DNA of 64,000 nt, from contig CM056742.1 of NCBI GenBank assembly GCA_029851415.1, positions 57,538,454 through 57,602,453 of the forward strand. Reading direction: 5' to 3'. This stretch comes from Eretmocerus hayati (Eukaryota; Arthropoda; Insecta; Hymenoptera; Aphelinidae). Positions 1 through 12,747 of the stretch are shown in pieces (position 1 is the stretch's first letter; each line of letters starts with the position of its first letter). The notes under the pieces are model-generated. The model made no database searches. It was not told the origin of the DNA and was given only the letters and a program-made list of their open reading frames with translations. The position numbers and the translations under genes were made by a program.

Positions 1-959
1 AAATTGGTCATTTTCTCATAGTGGGAAGCATGTTCTAAAATAGTTAATCAGTTATTTGATACAATTCTCCAAACTTTTCCGGATACATCATTGTCCTTCC
101 ATCGAAGAACAGCGATAGAAGAATTCCTTCGATGTTCTTCGATAGAGTGGCTTCAGACGATGAATATAAGCCAAATTGACCACAAGAGCGTGTTCAGATG
201 ATTGTTTTAAGTCAGAAAACCAGGTTCGTATCCCCGTAACAGCCACTCATCTCATTTGTGGACTAGAATGAGTGAAAACCCACTTACACTCGCCTGCGTC
301 CAAAGAGACGAAATAATGCCCATTTCCAACTCGTAAAATAGAACCGCCCACTAGCATCTAGCTCGAGACCCGTTTCCGGAAGTCTTCACATATATTCAGG
401 GGTACGTTGGAGAGTAATCCCACGCAGTTTGGTGTACATTCATTCAGATGAAAGCATATGCGAGCCATACGTGTGAGGTCATTTTGAGTGAAAAGTCAAA
501 ATAGGGTCTTTTAAAATGGCTGAATGGAATTGAGAATTCAATATCCTACCCAGATTATTGGTCTCATTGGTAGTATCTGTATCAAAAGACATTTTCGCAC
601 AGGTTTGGGGTCGAAGGAAGATGAACGATTTTTCCAAACTCAGCTCAAAGTTTGGCATTTCTACGAAACTGATCAACTTGTAACGACTGTAACTCCTATG
701 GAAAATCCAATGAACGACTTTTACCAGTGGTCAAATTGTTGTTTCTCCCATAAACTTCAAAATGACCACGGGAAAGGATCGGTTATGGAAGCTAGATCAC
801 TTTGAAGCAGGTCCAAAGATCTTGGAAATGTGCTCTCAGCAAATAGCTCCCAGAAGTTGCTAGGCTCGATCATCGTCCTTGAACAATTTTTTCCCCGGAA
901 GTACCAGTCTCCAGGAAGGAAACGCGTCAAAGTACGTCCAAAAATATTGAGTTCAGTCG
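1..959. other. No gene seen
   Basis: I see only short, stop-rich frames, with no recognisable protein, RNA gene or strong repeat. A frame of about 90 codons near 524-805 on the plus strand has no family features and is probably chance. Confidence 0.5.
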
Positions 960-1165
960 GATCATGATTTTCTGAGAATAGGCTGAAGAGGGTCCTAAAA
1001 AAGACCCTTTATAGGCCTTAAGACCCACGGGTGCCTTAGGGAGAATCCTAAATGAATTTTTTCGTACTAAAACAACATAGTACTAACGAAACAAAAATCT
1101 TTTGGGATTTTTCCAGACCCCCTGGTGCAGGCGTTCGGCGAAATGCTCCGAAGTGGCCTATATAC
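960..1165 (-). repeat. Dispersed repeat copy, related to 56650-56850
   Basis: Read on the minus strand, this stretch matches 56650-56850 on the plus strand. Shared landmarks are a CACCAGGGGGTCTGG-like block, a run resembling AAAAATCCCAA, and a run around CACGGGCCCTAGAG. Divergence is substantial, perhaps 25-35% by eye. It is a member of an old dispersed family; no coding capacity is evident. Confidence 0.5.
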
Positions 1166-1364
1166 AATCGTGTGAACAGAACAGGAACAAACTAAATGAA
1201 AGCTCCTTGTGAGAGATGACCACCGAGGAGATTTGAGAACTTTGCTTCGAAATCGGTTTCGCGTCCGATCATTGAGCCATCTAGAGTAGAGAATGATCAC
1301 TAGAGAAAACAACTCAACGCAGGTACTGGTGAACTATACACGTTTACGCATAGTGTAACAGGGA

Positions 1365-2852
1365 AAAGGACCCCGCTCCGAGAGATAGGATTTTGGCTTT
1401 CGGTTAATTTTGTCGGTGAAGAAATATGTTGTCAAGCACAAAATTCTGAACAAAAAGTTCAATGGGCTCAAAGACGGAAAATGGCTAGTTTTTTCAGTAT
1501 AAATCAAATAAATACCAATAAATGGGAGGTTATGAGGTTATCTAGAACAACAACAAAGGCTTGTCTGCAGCATTCGAATTTGAATTGAAAATGTATAATT
1601 TGATTATGATGTAGCGAAAAGGTCATTTTGGTAATTGAAACATCTTATCTGAAACCTCCGATACAAGAAGCGAAAAAATGCATGCAAAAAAAGTGATAAT
1701 GCGCGATTGACAAAGAAATCATAACGGCTTGTATTCTCAACAATTACATTTCATTTCAATCAATGTAGCAGCTAACGCTGGAGCTGGATCATAAGGCTGT
1801 GCTGACTCGATGCAACGAGTACATGATCTTGAGAGCCCGCAGATATGGGGCGGGAGCGGCTTTTTGACATCAACACCATCGCATAGCATGAGGCTCGCGC
1901 TTTGAATAGTTGATAAAAGGTGTCCGATAGTGCATGGCTGCAACCAAATTATATAGAATGGAATCAAAATTAATCTCGGATCGCGTGAGACTAGTGTCTG
2001 CCAAATATTTCGAGGATATGGAGATCGAATCTCATATTGCCGTATCTCGAGATCATATCGCGTAAGAGGCTGCGGGGTCGAGAGCAAGCGAAGGGTGTTT
2101 CTGAGGTATTTCGAGGTCGCTGAACACGAAAAAGACATTGCCTTGCCTCCTAATCGTGTCGCGTGGGCGGCTGCGGGGGCGGAGGCGCGAATCGACCGAG
2201 TTCGAAGCTCGAGACTTGAAGTAAGGGTGTTTTTGGGGTATTTTGGGGTCGCTAAGCACGAATTTGAGATCGTCCAGCCTTCAAGTCATGTTGCGTGGGT
2301 GATGGGGGGGGGGGGGGGGGGGTAGGGTCGAGTAGAGGGACAAATTGACCAAGATTGGAGTTTAAAGGTTGAGTAGGGGTTGTTTTTGGAGTATTTTGGC
2401 ATCGCTAAGCACGTATTTGAGATTACACATCTCTCGAATCGTGTTGAATGGGTCACTGCAAGAGCAAGGACGCGTGTTAAACTAGATAAAACTGGAAGAG
2501 CCGGCGGGGGGAGGGGTCCTTGATATCTCGAGATCACTGGACACAAATCTCAGATCACCCAGACTCAGAACCGTATTGGGTGGGCGGCTGTATTGGTGAA
2601 TTCGATGTAGTTTCCTGACAATGATCATTTCCTGAGATAGAATCTGACCAGAATTGTAAGCCGAATTAAGGCATCGGGACCAGACCACGAGCATATGCCA
2701 AGTATCTCCTTCAACCGAGGGATCGAGCGATATCCTGTTTATCGAAATTCCGAATCACTAGGTATGTAATCATAATTCTCGATCACGGAATAGACCACAA
2801 ATAGTTTCAGGCGTGAATCTGCGAGAAAGTGGTGACTGCCAGGAGATTTGAC
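1365..2852 (+). repeat. Left arm of giant hairpin H1
   Basis: This arm is the reverse complement of 4598-6083. The outer edge begins at AAAGGACCCCGCTCC, mirrored at 6083, and coordinates sum to about 7448 along most of the pairing. Inside the arm are diverged tandem units of 137-145 bp, each opening with a GGTGTTTTTGGGGTATTTT-like box followed by GGTCGCTAAGCACGAA. Units start near 2090, 2227, 2372 and 2515. A G-tract of about 16 bases lies at 2306-2322. Frames inside the arms of 70-130 codons are repeat translation, not genes. Confidence 0.85.
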
Positions 2853-3221
2853 CGTTAAATCTCTATTCTGCCCATCTTCACAAGCAGGATCTGATTGGAT
2901 GTACCGACAGGCACGATGACCAAACAACGCCCAGAATCACCACGTGATCCGATAGCCTAAGGATCGGAAGATATCCCTGGACGTGCGATTCTGAAATCTT
3001 AGCTCTGTGGCAAAAAACTCAAGAATCTACCCAACTCTTTCTCAAGAATTTTGATCACACGCTGAGATTTCAGGATCACACTCCCTAAAACACCACTCGA
3101 TCAAGCTGCTCTGAAATCGTGCTCTGGCCACGGTCGTTGTATTGTAGTCATGCTCCTCGCAGGATCAGATGATACTCCCTGTGAAATTGGCCAGAATAGT
3201 GAATCAGCTCTCAAATCTCCT

Positions 3222-3345
3222 TGCAGTCACCACCCTCCCATGGATTCACGCCCGAAAAGATTCGTAGTCCATACCAATATCAAGAATTGTGATCTCATAG
3301 CTAGAGGATCGTAGTTTCAATCCCTAGAAAATTGCTCGATCTTTG
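3222..3345 (+). repeat. Direct repeat unit in H1 loop, copy 1
   Basis: Copy 1 runs from CTTGCAGTCACCACC through GGATTCACGCCCGAAAAGAT to CTAGAGGATCGTAGTT. It recurs in the same orientation at 4471-4590, and a weaker unit starts near 4608. It probably belongs to the same ~130-bp unit family that builds the H1 arms. Confidence 0.7.
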
Positions 3346-3953
3346 GACCACCAAACACACTCGGCTTAGTCTCGAGTTATGGTGACAGATAACAGGTTTA
3401 TTCGAATATGCTGGTCGGAGCGCTCCGAACTCTGGGATCTCTCTCTCTCTCTCTTTTTTTTTTTTTTTTTTTTTAGGTGGTTGTAGGGTGAATACGCTGC
3501 GACGTAGCCACAGAGAGGTTCCGGACGGACAATTACGCCTGGCCGATACTTCTCAAGGCTTCCGGGCTGGATTCCGCATCAATGCGGCCATCCGTACCAG
3601 ATAAACCCTCTCTCCCTTCCCCTTTGGCGCTGGCCATCGGACAAGGGAGAGATCCACCAACTTACCAATCCGGACCCGGCACCGCGTGAGCATTACTTCA
3701 GGACCGGTGGCGTCTCGCGCTGAGGATCGAGCGTCCCTCTTCTCACGACTCGCAGGGGGTGTTTCTCCTCCTTCGATCTTCTTCCATCTCTTCATTCTTC
3801 TTTCTTCTTTCTTCGATCTTCTCTCTTCTTCCTTTCCTCTTCAGTCCATCATATTCCTCCTGGAACCATTTGGACCTCTTCTGTTTCAATCGGCAGAGTC
3901 ACTGTAATTCGCCTGCTTCAAGGCGCCTTACTTCCCTCTCTTTCTCTACTTCC

Positions 3954-4072
<119 letters not shown>

Positions 4073-4470
4073 TCATTGCATTTAAAAAGAGAGAATTGTG
4101 GGTAGGAGCGCTCCGAGCGCTCCGAACTAGCATAATCAGGTGAATTTAATGTGAGTCTTCCCACGACTTGGGATCAGATTTCATCCGTGGGGATGTCCAG
4201 ATTCAGCAAAGGAACACTCGAATCTCCTACCCTTCAGTATCGAGTAGTAGATTCACGTCCGCCAATGTATTCGAATCGAATCCTTCTCGAGATTTTCGAC
4301 CACATAGCTAGGATTTCAGAATCGGACGTCCGAGGTTATCTCCCGATCCCTAGGCTATTGGATCACGTGTTGGTTCTGGGCCGTTGTATGGTCACCATGC
4401 TTCTCGATACATCAGATCACATTCTGCTTGTAAAGATGGCCAAGCTAGAGATTTAATGCTGGAATCTCCT

Positions 4471-4590
4471 TGCAGTCAACACCTTTTCCTAGATTCACGC
4501 CCGAAAAGATTTGTAGTCCATTCCGTTATCAATAATTGTGATCACTCAGCTAGAGGATCGTAGTTCCCGTGCCCAGAATATTGCTCGAAT
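4471..4590 (+). repeat. Direct repeat unit in H1 loop, copy 2
   Basis: This is the same-orientation partner of 3222-3345, with shared landmarks CTTGCAGTCA, GATTCACGCCCGAAAAGAT and GCTAGAGGATCGTAGTT. The copies differ at roughly one base in ten. Confidence 0.7.
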
Positions 4591-4597
4591 TTTCCTG

Positions 4598-6083
4598 CTA
4601 GAATATTCCTCGCAGTCACCACTCTCTCGCAGATTCACGCCTGAAACTATTTGTGGCCTATTCCGTGATCGAAAATCGTGATTACATACCTAGTGAATCG
4701 GAATTCCGATCAACAGGATATCGCTCGACCCCTCGGTCAATGAAGATACTTGGCGTATGCTCGTGGTCTGGTCCCGATGCCTCAATTCGGCTTACAATCC
4801 TGGTCAGATTCTATCTCAGGAAATGATCATTGTCAGGAAACTACATCGAATTCACCATCACAGCCGCCCACCCAATACGGTTCTGAGGCTGAGTGATCCG
4901 AGATTTGTGTCCAGTGATCTCGAGATATCAAGGACCCCCCCCCCCCGCCGGCTCTTCCAATTTTATCTAGTTCAACACGCGTCCTTGCTCTTGCAGCCAC
5001 CCATTCAACACGATTCGAGAGCTGTGTAATCTCAAATACGTGCTTAGCGATGCCAAAGTACTCCAAAAACAACCCCTACTCAACCTTTAAACTCGGATCT
5101 TGGTCAATTTGTCCCTCTACTCGACCCTAACCCCCCCCCCCCATCACCCACGCAACATGACTTGAAGGCTGGACGATCTCAAATTCGTGCTTAGCGACCC
5201 CAAAATACCCCAAAAACACCCTTACTTCAAGTCTCGAGCTTCGATCTCGGTCAATTCGCGCCTCCGCTCCCGCAGCCGCCCACGCGACACGATTAGGAGG
5301 CAAGGCAAAGTCTTTCTCGTGTTCAGCGACCTCGAGATACCTCAGAAACACCCTTCGCTTGCTCTCGACCCCGCAGCCTCTTAAGCGATCTGATTTCGAG
5401 ATACGGCAATATGAGATTCGATCTCCATATCCTCGAAATATTCGGCAGACACTAGTCTCACGCGATCCAAGAGTAATTTTGATTCATTCCATCTAGTTTG
5501 ATTGCAGCCATGCACTATCGAACACCTTCTATCAACTATTCAAAGCGCGAGCCTCGTGCTATGCGATGATGTTGATGTCGAAAAGCCGCTCCCGCCCCAT
5601 ATCTGCGGGCTCTCAAGATCATGTACTCGTTGCATCGAGTCAGCACAGCCTTATGATCCAGCTCCAGCGTTAGCTGCTACATTGATTGAAATGAAATGTA
5701 ATTGTTGAGAATACAAGCCGTTATGATTTCTTTGTCAATCGCGCATTACCACTTTTTTTGCATGCATTTATTTGCTTCTTGTATCGAAGGTTTCAGATAA
5801 AATGTTTCAATTACCAAAGTGATGACCTTTTAGCTACATCACACTCAAATTGTACATTTTCAATTCAAATTCGAACGCTGCAGACAAGCCTTTGTTGTTG
5901 TTCTAGATAACCTCATAACCTCCCATTCATTGGTATTTATTTGATTTATACTGAAAAAACCAGCCATTTTCCGTCTTTGAGCCCATTGAACTTTTTGTTC
6001 AGAATTTTGTGCTCGACAACATATTTCTTCCCCGACAAAATTAACCGAAAGCCAAAATCCTATCTCTCGGAACGGGGTCCTTT
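4598..6083 (-). repeat. Right arm of giant hairpin H1
   Basis: This arm is the reverse complement of 1365-2852 and ends at GGGGTCCTTT. Identity is roughly 93-95%, with small indels confined mainly to the homopolymer G/C tracts (10-12 C's near 4936 and 5131). If transcribed through, the locus would form about 1.49 kb of duplex RNA. Confidence 0.85.
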
Positions 6084-6342
6084 GGAGAAAATTATATTGA
6101 ATTTGAAATAGCTGTATAAGTATTTTTAAGCAAGCCTCCTACATGCTGTGAGAGAATTGAACAAGTTAAGATGAAGTTCTCTAATGATTCAATCGATGAG
6201 TGTTCGAATTACTTTTCAAACACCTTCTGATTCTAATACATGATAACTCTATCTCAGCACTGTTAATCCTATCTCTCAATAATTGTCAGAGATATTGAAG
6301 AAGTTCACGATTGAACTCTGGTTGGATAGTAACTTTTCATTC

Positions 6343-6448
6343 AATCTCTATCCGGCAGCGCGCTGATTCGCGTATGCAAATACAGAGATACTTCGCGCAC
6401 GCGAGTCATCATTACGTTCGCGAATCAGCGCCCTGCTGGATAGAGATT
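6343..6448. mobile_element. Small foldback element, about 106 bp
   Basis: Ends are a roughly 30-bp imperfect inverted repeat: AATCTCTATCCGGCAGCGCG on the left and its complement ending GGATAGAGATT on the right. The roughly 40-bp loop contains CGCGCACGCGAG. The size and terminal inverted repeat suit a MITE, but I see no clear target duplication. Confidence 0.6.
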
Positions 6449-8384
6449 CTCGCGCGCGCGAGGTCCAACCTTGCGTACGCCGAACTGAACAGCATGCGAT
6501 GATTATTCATTGATGTCTAGCGTTACACTGAAATGCCATACTTTGCGTGAGAGTTAGAAAAACCACGAGGGCTTACAAAAAATCTAAAATGGACGAATAA
6601 AATTCATAATTTTTCTGCTACCTCCCAGTTACCGTAAGTACCAACTTCTGTAACAGATTTCATACCCCAGTGAACGACCCAATGCTCTAAGCACTCCGAA
6701 AGGGTCCCCACGAAATTGCAATGAATTCTAAAGGAGCTCTCTTGGGGCTCTTTCGGAATGCCCAAATGTTCGCTCTGATAGGACTCTGTATTGAGTCCTT
6801 TGAGGGTTCCTTAAGTACCTGCAATGGCTCTTCAAGTATTCCAAAAGGGCTACGTTTCAATTCTCTTCGATCAAAAGAGTCGTTGATTGGCAATTCTTAT
6901 AGTATTCCGTTAGAGCTCTTCATCCAAGTAAACCTCACCCCCTAGAAAGCACTTCAAATATTTATTTGGGAAGTTCTGGACCGAAAAGTTCTGCATGGAG
7001 GCATGCAAGAGATTCTGCAGAGAGTCATGCATGCTTCCGTGCACGCTCCCTGCAGGATTGTGTGCATGCAATCATACTTCGATCTCTAAACTTTGATTTG
7101 CACGATGATCTGTAGCTAATTTGGACAAAATTTTTGGGATTTCGGCGGATGACTGCCCAACTATATGTAGGATTTCGTGCATGCAGACCACAGAAATCAG
7201 TGCATAAGAATATACAGACAAAGGACAATATCGAATATCCCTGCAGGGATTTGTATTTGAATGTTTTTTCTCAACCATCTGAATTTGAATGTATTTCCTT
7301 AACCATCTCCGATTGAGAAATCAAAATATGTCGGATAATTGTTTCGAGACGACGAACCCTCTCAAAATTTGGATGTTCAGTCTGGAGATTTCCGAGGTAT
7401 TATAGAATAGTACTTGGTCGTAAACATTATAGCACTCCGAACTGTATTACCCAGGGGTTACTAACCTGTAGAGGGTACAAAATTTTGGGTCTTCTATACC
7501 TGGTGGCGAGCATGGGAGTTAGAATATCGAAGATAAATGCAAGGTGCATGAGTTCCAGGCGTTTCTTGCCATATTGCACTTGCTTGCTGTCACCGTGATA
7601 ACTGAAGATTTATTTCATCTTCTTCGATGAGACATTGAACAAAACATATATTCTCGTTCATACTCATATTCTCTCTAGCGTTTCCATTGGTCACTAAACG
7701 AGCATGTTCACATCGACATCGAAGCACACGTATTTTTTGTGACGTGAGTCGTTGAGAAAACGCGAGGAATCTGCAAACGCAGCCCAAAAGCAGTGCAGTA
7801 ACGTAGGGTCCCGCAGGTTTCCTGCGAAGCGTTTTGTAAGATAAACGTGACAATACGAAAACCGATGGGAGTCGCAGAATAATCAATCTTTTTCCAAACT
7901 AAGTTTCCTTGTCCGTATAATAATGAGATCATGTGAACTTTCTTCTTTTCCGCTCTAACTATCCACTTTCTCGTTCAGTGTGTCGGAAAACACACTTCAA
8001 TGAACGGATTCAGAACCTATTTTCGCATCCTCGTGTTGGATTCGACCTTCGCCTGGTAGAGAATTCCACGTTTTTAGACACCTACATAGGACAGAGTTTG
8101 ATCTAGTTTTGGACTCATACGGAAGATTTCTGGAGAATGAAGTTTGCCTAATGCTGTAATGGGATTGAAATCTATCTAACTTGGAATGAACATAGTCGAT
8201 ACTTGGGGGCGAGTTAACGAATGATCTAGAGAAGAGTGAATCATTATAGTCGCGAAGACCTTTTCTTCCTCCCTCGATGAAAGTACGTCCTTCCGTGCCT
8301 CATTTCGATTGCGAAAGAGTGACTTCTGCTGCCGGCGCAGCGCTCTGATTGGCTGTTGATTTTTGCTGCCTCTTGGGCTGCCGC
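6449..8384. other. No gene seen
   Basis: No supported gene. The interval has short repetitive elements rich in TGCATGC (about 7000-7200) and a stretch with repeated AAGGGCTC/CTCTTTCGG-like words (about 6690-6900). Frames up to 98 codons occur in both directions, but none shows a family motif. Confidence 0.5.
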
Positions 8385-8825
8385 TGCTCCCCGCTGTACA
8401 ATGCAACGAGAGTGCAAGCAAAATATACACGAAAGACATAGGCCATAGAGGTTATCTCTTTAATATTCATACTATCAATAGTATCAAAATTGAAGTGTCC
8501 ATAAAGGTGATCATAATAATTGTGATCAAAATCAAAGTTTATCCCACTTTTGAAAGCAAGATACCTTATGAGTCTGTGATTGATTTTTCCCAAGTCATAC
8601 TCCAAGTGATCAACGTGGGGACGCCAAATACTAAACGCAAAGCAAAGTTTGGGTTTTACAAATGACGAGAAGAGATATTCTATACAATTGATATTATCGA
8701 ATTTAAAGGTCATTCTCTTGATGAAACCCAAGGTTTTACCACGAGCATTCATGATATCCTCAACATAATCCCTGAAAGACAACCCAGAGTCAAAGACTGA
8801 AGAAGGCATATCTTTAGTCACAATT
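8385..8825 (-). pseudogene. LINE ORF2 remnant, region after the reverse transcriptase
   Basis: Minus-strand translation gives a stretch typical of the connector after the reverse transcriptase of jockey/CR1-like non-LTR retrotransposons. It has FDSGLSF, then a GKTLGFIKR block, a SxxxP(K/L)xxFAFSIWRPH block, and HRLIRYLAFKSG. In these elements this part follows the polymerase catalytic motif. The catalytic motif is not in this fragment. The LINE-like reading stops near 8400, after which the frame runs into unrelated Gln/Ala-rich sequence, and upstream of 8825 it is broken by stops. It is a truncated dead copy. The clade assignment is tentative. Confidence 0.75.
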
Positions 8826-10185
8826 GATCACACACGAAAATGTATTGCAGAGTTGGTCAAAATGACGTCTTATAAGATCTGTAATATGTATCTATCTAAC
8901 TTTGTATTGACACCAAAGTATAGCTTACTGGCACGGGATACGGTGATTATCGCAGCAATGCGGAATTTACATTTATCAGATACTTTTGCAATATATTTGT
9001 CTTGGATTACGACAGATTTTGAACACGCTAAAAACGGGAAAAATTGATTATTCCTCCTTTGAAGGCAATGGCGCTCATAATTATAATGGAATACCATAGC
9101 TACCCAGACATTTTTGGAACTTTTCCTTCGTATGATGTCCGACGACGATCTAAGGAATTCGAGTATGATATAAATATATTCAGACTAAACTACTCGATGA
9201 TAATAATCAACTCCTCGTATTATAATCCACACTTATCGCATGTGTTTGCACTATTACTATAGTTCGAACTAGGTATAATACACATAATTTCTATTGAGTC
9301 ATCTCTGTTCGGTTTTCACCGAAGCATAATCTTATCTTATAGATTGTGATAGAATATAAGTATGACCAAACAAATTGAGTAACTCGTGAGTTTATTCACG
9401 TACTTATCGATTTGTTATGAAAAATCTTAACAAATTGTATTTATGAGTATTTTATAAGAAATTTTCTGGGAAACGGGAGTTTGAGGAAAGATTGGTTGAA
9501 AGGTGTGTGAAGCACATGAGAAGGAATTGAGGAAGTTGAACAATTTGAGGATCTCATCCAAAGGATGAATGATTTCCCTTGTGCTCAATATGTTTTCCAC
9601 AGTGGCTCGCGCAATTTTTCATTCCCGGATTCTTACTAACTCACACTTACTCAAAAACATTTCCCGTAGCAATCCATCGTGGCGGTTGATAGTCGGTTAG
9701 GGATACGAATCTCACAATATTTTGTCTTGTAATTGTATGATTTTTGCAGTGGCGTAGAAATTTATCTGAATTTAAGTATAACGGTAGATGGTTATGAGTG
9801 AATTATTCTCCACCAATTTTCTTTCTCAGGCGGTATTTTCAATTATATTTCTTAATATACCAGCTGAATGGGTCCGATTCTACACCGTTATGTCTGCCTT
9901 CGATCTACACTCCAAGTATCGTCCTATAGAGCATACATTCGAACTTACATGTTACGAAGACAACTTTTTCTACAATACAACTCAGCGAGGTATCTTCTTC
10001 AAAGTATGATGCTTAACGAACACGAATATTAGACAGGAATTTGTTTATTTCATAATTATGAACAGTATATTGGATTTTGTTCAAAGTAATCCATGATTGA
10101 TTGTATAGCTGTGATATTTGATGTTTATTCAATATTTATTGAGTCAGGTTTACACTGAATTAGTATATAATACTCCGCAAAGGCG
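8826..10185. other. No recognised gene
   Basis: AT-rich sequence. One plus-strand frame at 9788-10009 follows a good polypyrimidine/AG acceptor-like site (TTTCTTTCTCAG near 9828) and could be an exon, but it resembles nothing I know. Everything else is short and stop-rich. Confidence 0.4.
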
Positions 10186-10225
10186 AGATCTCACATGAGA
10201 GGTTCTACAGAACTTTTGACATTAG
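10186..10225 (+). repeat. Short dispersed repeat, inverted to 22020-22055
   Basis: CATGAGAGGTTCTACAGAAC followed by TTTTGACAT recurs inverted at about 22020-22055. The pair lies outside hairpin H2 on both sides, at unequal distances, and the sequence between does not pair. I cannot tell a chance dispersed family from an outer, decayed arm. Confidence 0.45.
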
Positions 10226-10621
10226 GCGTACTGCACGCTATCTCTGAACCTTCAAAAGATTATCAAAGTGTCGGAGTTGATTTGAATAGGTTCGAGGGCC
10301 TCGGAATGTGTACTCTATTCGCTGTTCTGTCAAAAGAATCTGTTTATCCACAGCACGGCCCGCAACCCTCATTCTTCGGGTATCTCTTAGCGCACTCGCG
10401 CCGTTTTTTGATTTCTTCAGTCTGCTGCAAAAATAACATTGCTCGAAAAGTTCTGCCGAAATTCAGTGACATTTTAGGCACCCTATATATTGAGAAAAGA
10501 TTGGTTTCAGATGCGTGCCTTCAACGTGGCGTTCATAAACAAACGTCGAAGTCGCGTAACCGTGTTTTCACGAAAAATTGAGATCTCCCGTACTGAGCTT
10601 ATAAAAAAATAGTACATTTCG

Positions 10622-10840
10622 ATACAAGGGCGTAAAACGTTTTATTCGCGTCCGAGTGATGGGTTTCCGGCCCGAGCCGCAGGCGAGGGTCGGAATCATC
10701 ACGAGGATGCGAATAATAGGTTTTACGGCCGTGTATCTAACTATACTTTTCGATAAACTGTGAGTAAAAGTCGACAAACTGTACGCAAAGTGCACTTTTA
10801 CGCACAGTGTATCGAAAGTAACATTTGCGATAGTTACATG
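10622..10840. repeat. Imperfect palindromes just outside H2
   Basis: A ~105-bp imperfect palindrome runs from CGTAAAACGTTTTATTCGCG to GCGAATAATAGGTTTTACG, with a GC-rich centre. It is followed by alternating words of the type GTACGCAAAGTGCAC / TTTACGCACAGTGTATCG in both orientations. Related short words occur again at 42650-43170. Confidence 0.6.
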
Positions 10841-12275
10841 TAGGCCAGTAATTCTAGCCCTGAATTCGTGAGTTTTCGACATGAGTGCCAAAGGACGGTT
10901 CAATTTTTTTTTCGATGCGGGATACCCTATAGAACACCCCCCCCCCCTGAAATGGAACAACCCCAGGGGTGCGCAAAAAATTACAACAACAAAATAGTGC
11001 GAAATTTTGTACTTTTTTGCGTTATTTCGCATCCCGGGGAGCCGTTATAATATTTGGATCATTCCTCATGGTACTATGTTGTAGGCGATGAAATTCTCTA
11101 AATTAAAAGAAAAAACCATACTAAAATTCTTTCCGTAACTCGAGATAATTAGCAACGAAGCTGGAAAATGCCAAAAATTTCCTTCATTTTTCATTTTGAG
11201 GGAAGCCAATGGATCGATGTGTACTTGCTCGAAAATGTAGCCCTCATAGAGTACGATATGTAAAAGAAAAATCAGAGCGATCCGTCAATAAATATTGACG
11301 CTATTCTAATTGTTTATCCCAAATTGTTGTTTTTTGCAATAGCCGTAAAAATTTTCCACGTGCACTAAAGTTGTCGCAAAAAATCAGAGAGCTTCCTGAA
11401 ACCCTCAACTATAGGATGCGATCATAAAACCGGTCACTTTGTTACGAAAAATCGTCTCTGGAGCCAACTGTTTATAAAAATCGGAAATTCCCGATTTTAT
11501 TTTGCACACAATTCCGCGAGTAATGGATATATGGAAAAATTCGTTTTTGGACGTTGTAGTACTAATTCTGCTCTAAATTGAAAAAAAAAACATCACTCCA
11601 CGACCTTTTGGATCGGGGATACCGGTTTTTTTTTTAAAAATCGATATTTTATAAACAATTGAATATTAAGGGCCGAAATTTGCGGGAAATGGTAGAAAAA
11701 TGTTCAAAGTTTCATATACAGAATGTTTGGTTCACATACCTTGACTTGCGTCCTTGTTTCAGCAGATGAAAGTTAATGTTTCCTTTATCTCGCTTGAAAA
11801 ACGCTGCAGGGGTGAGGAGTGGGGGTACTCCCGCGGCAGCGTGGCGGGCCGACCAGAAACTGAGCCGCGCTCTTCAAATCCGAGCGCTCGGAATTCTTGA
11901 CGATATCTCGGGTCCTACTGGACCGTTTTTGAACATTTTTCTTTTAATTTGGGGTAGCTTTCAGAAAAAAACACAATGGCGTATTAATTATAAGGATTTG
12001 AACGGCCATTTCGGGTGTATAAGGGGTACCGTGAAAATAAGAGGTTTTGGTCCAATTTCTCCCGTGTATCAACTAAAGTTTCTCACAGAAACATTCTGAA
12101 TCTGTTGAACGTAGATAATCGATAGGGGAAAGCTCCTCGGAAAATTTGAAAATTATGAAAACTTTTCCGAAAAAAAAAATTCTATTGAAAAGCGCATAAT
12201 CACCAAAAAAATAAGCAAAGGGAACACCATATCAGTTTTCATTCTGGAAAATCCGGAATTCGGGAAATATTTCCA
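10841..12275 (+). repeat. Left arm of giant hairpin H2
   Basis: This arm is the reverse complement of 12748-12900 plus 19349-20618. The outer edge is at TAGGCCAGTAATTCTAG (10841), mirrored at 20618. Long unbroken pairing runs through the CCCCCCCCC tract near 10939, the AATATTTATTGACG segment and the CGATATCTCG segment. Identity is high, about 95% by eye. The 154-codon frame at 10568-11032 merely runs across its outer boundary. Confidence 0.85.
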
Positions 12276-12747
12276 AGTTTCACCACCACAATTCATAACA
12301 TTCCAATTCTTCCAAGAGAGATTTTTATTCGTACTACACTATGATGAGCTGTGATAAAGAAAAACAGAAATTTTGTAATGAAGAATCAAAGTCCATAGGA
12401 TATACTTTTCATTGCGTGTTAGCATGAGATGTTGGGATGAAAAAACCCAGAGCCTCCCGCGTATTGATGTCGCGGAGATTACGCTCCGGGAAATCCCAAT
12501 TGTCGAAACCTGGAATCGGATCTGGTAATTGCACTGGCTGGGGATCTACTATAGGCCTAACCGGTCCAAAGCGACGATTAGGCATGTTTTGAGTTAGATT
12601 TTATGGCGAAATTTCATCAGCCTTGGAGGTCGTCTCGTGTACTATCGGCTTGCACATTTTGTGTATGATCAATCTAACAAAAATTATTTCCGAGTCATTC
12701 GTCAATTAGGTCGTAACCGGTATCGTTCGCTTCCATATTCACATTTA
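12276..12747. other. Loop of hairpin H2 (about 470 bp, unpaired)
   Basis: This is the only single-copy part of H2. It contains a compact minus-strand frame (12409-12585), described separately, and otherwise AT-rich sequence without partners in the window. Confidence 0.6.
12409..12585 (-). CDS. 58-codon ORF in the loop of hairpin H2, unknown
   Basis: The frame begins with an ATG in a favourable context (AAAACATG) at 12585 and ends in TGA at 12409. The predicted peptide is rich in Pro, Asp, Arg and Asn. It starts MPNRRFGPVRPIVDP and has a GFDNWDFPERN block, so its composition looks coding rather than random. It occupies the unpaired loop and is absent from both arms, as a captured exon or small cargo would be. 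There is no signal peptide or membrane segment. I do not recognise a family. An internal exon of a larger captured gene is equally possible. Confidence 0.35.
   Translation of the reverse strand: MPNRRFGPVRPIVDPQPVQLPDPIPGFDNWDFPERNLRDINTREALGFFIPTSHANTQ

Noticed and set aside
10568..11032. 154-codon minus-strand frame
   Set aside because: It crosses the outer edge of hairpin H2 into flanking palindromes, so it is not a unit of selection.
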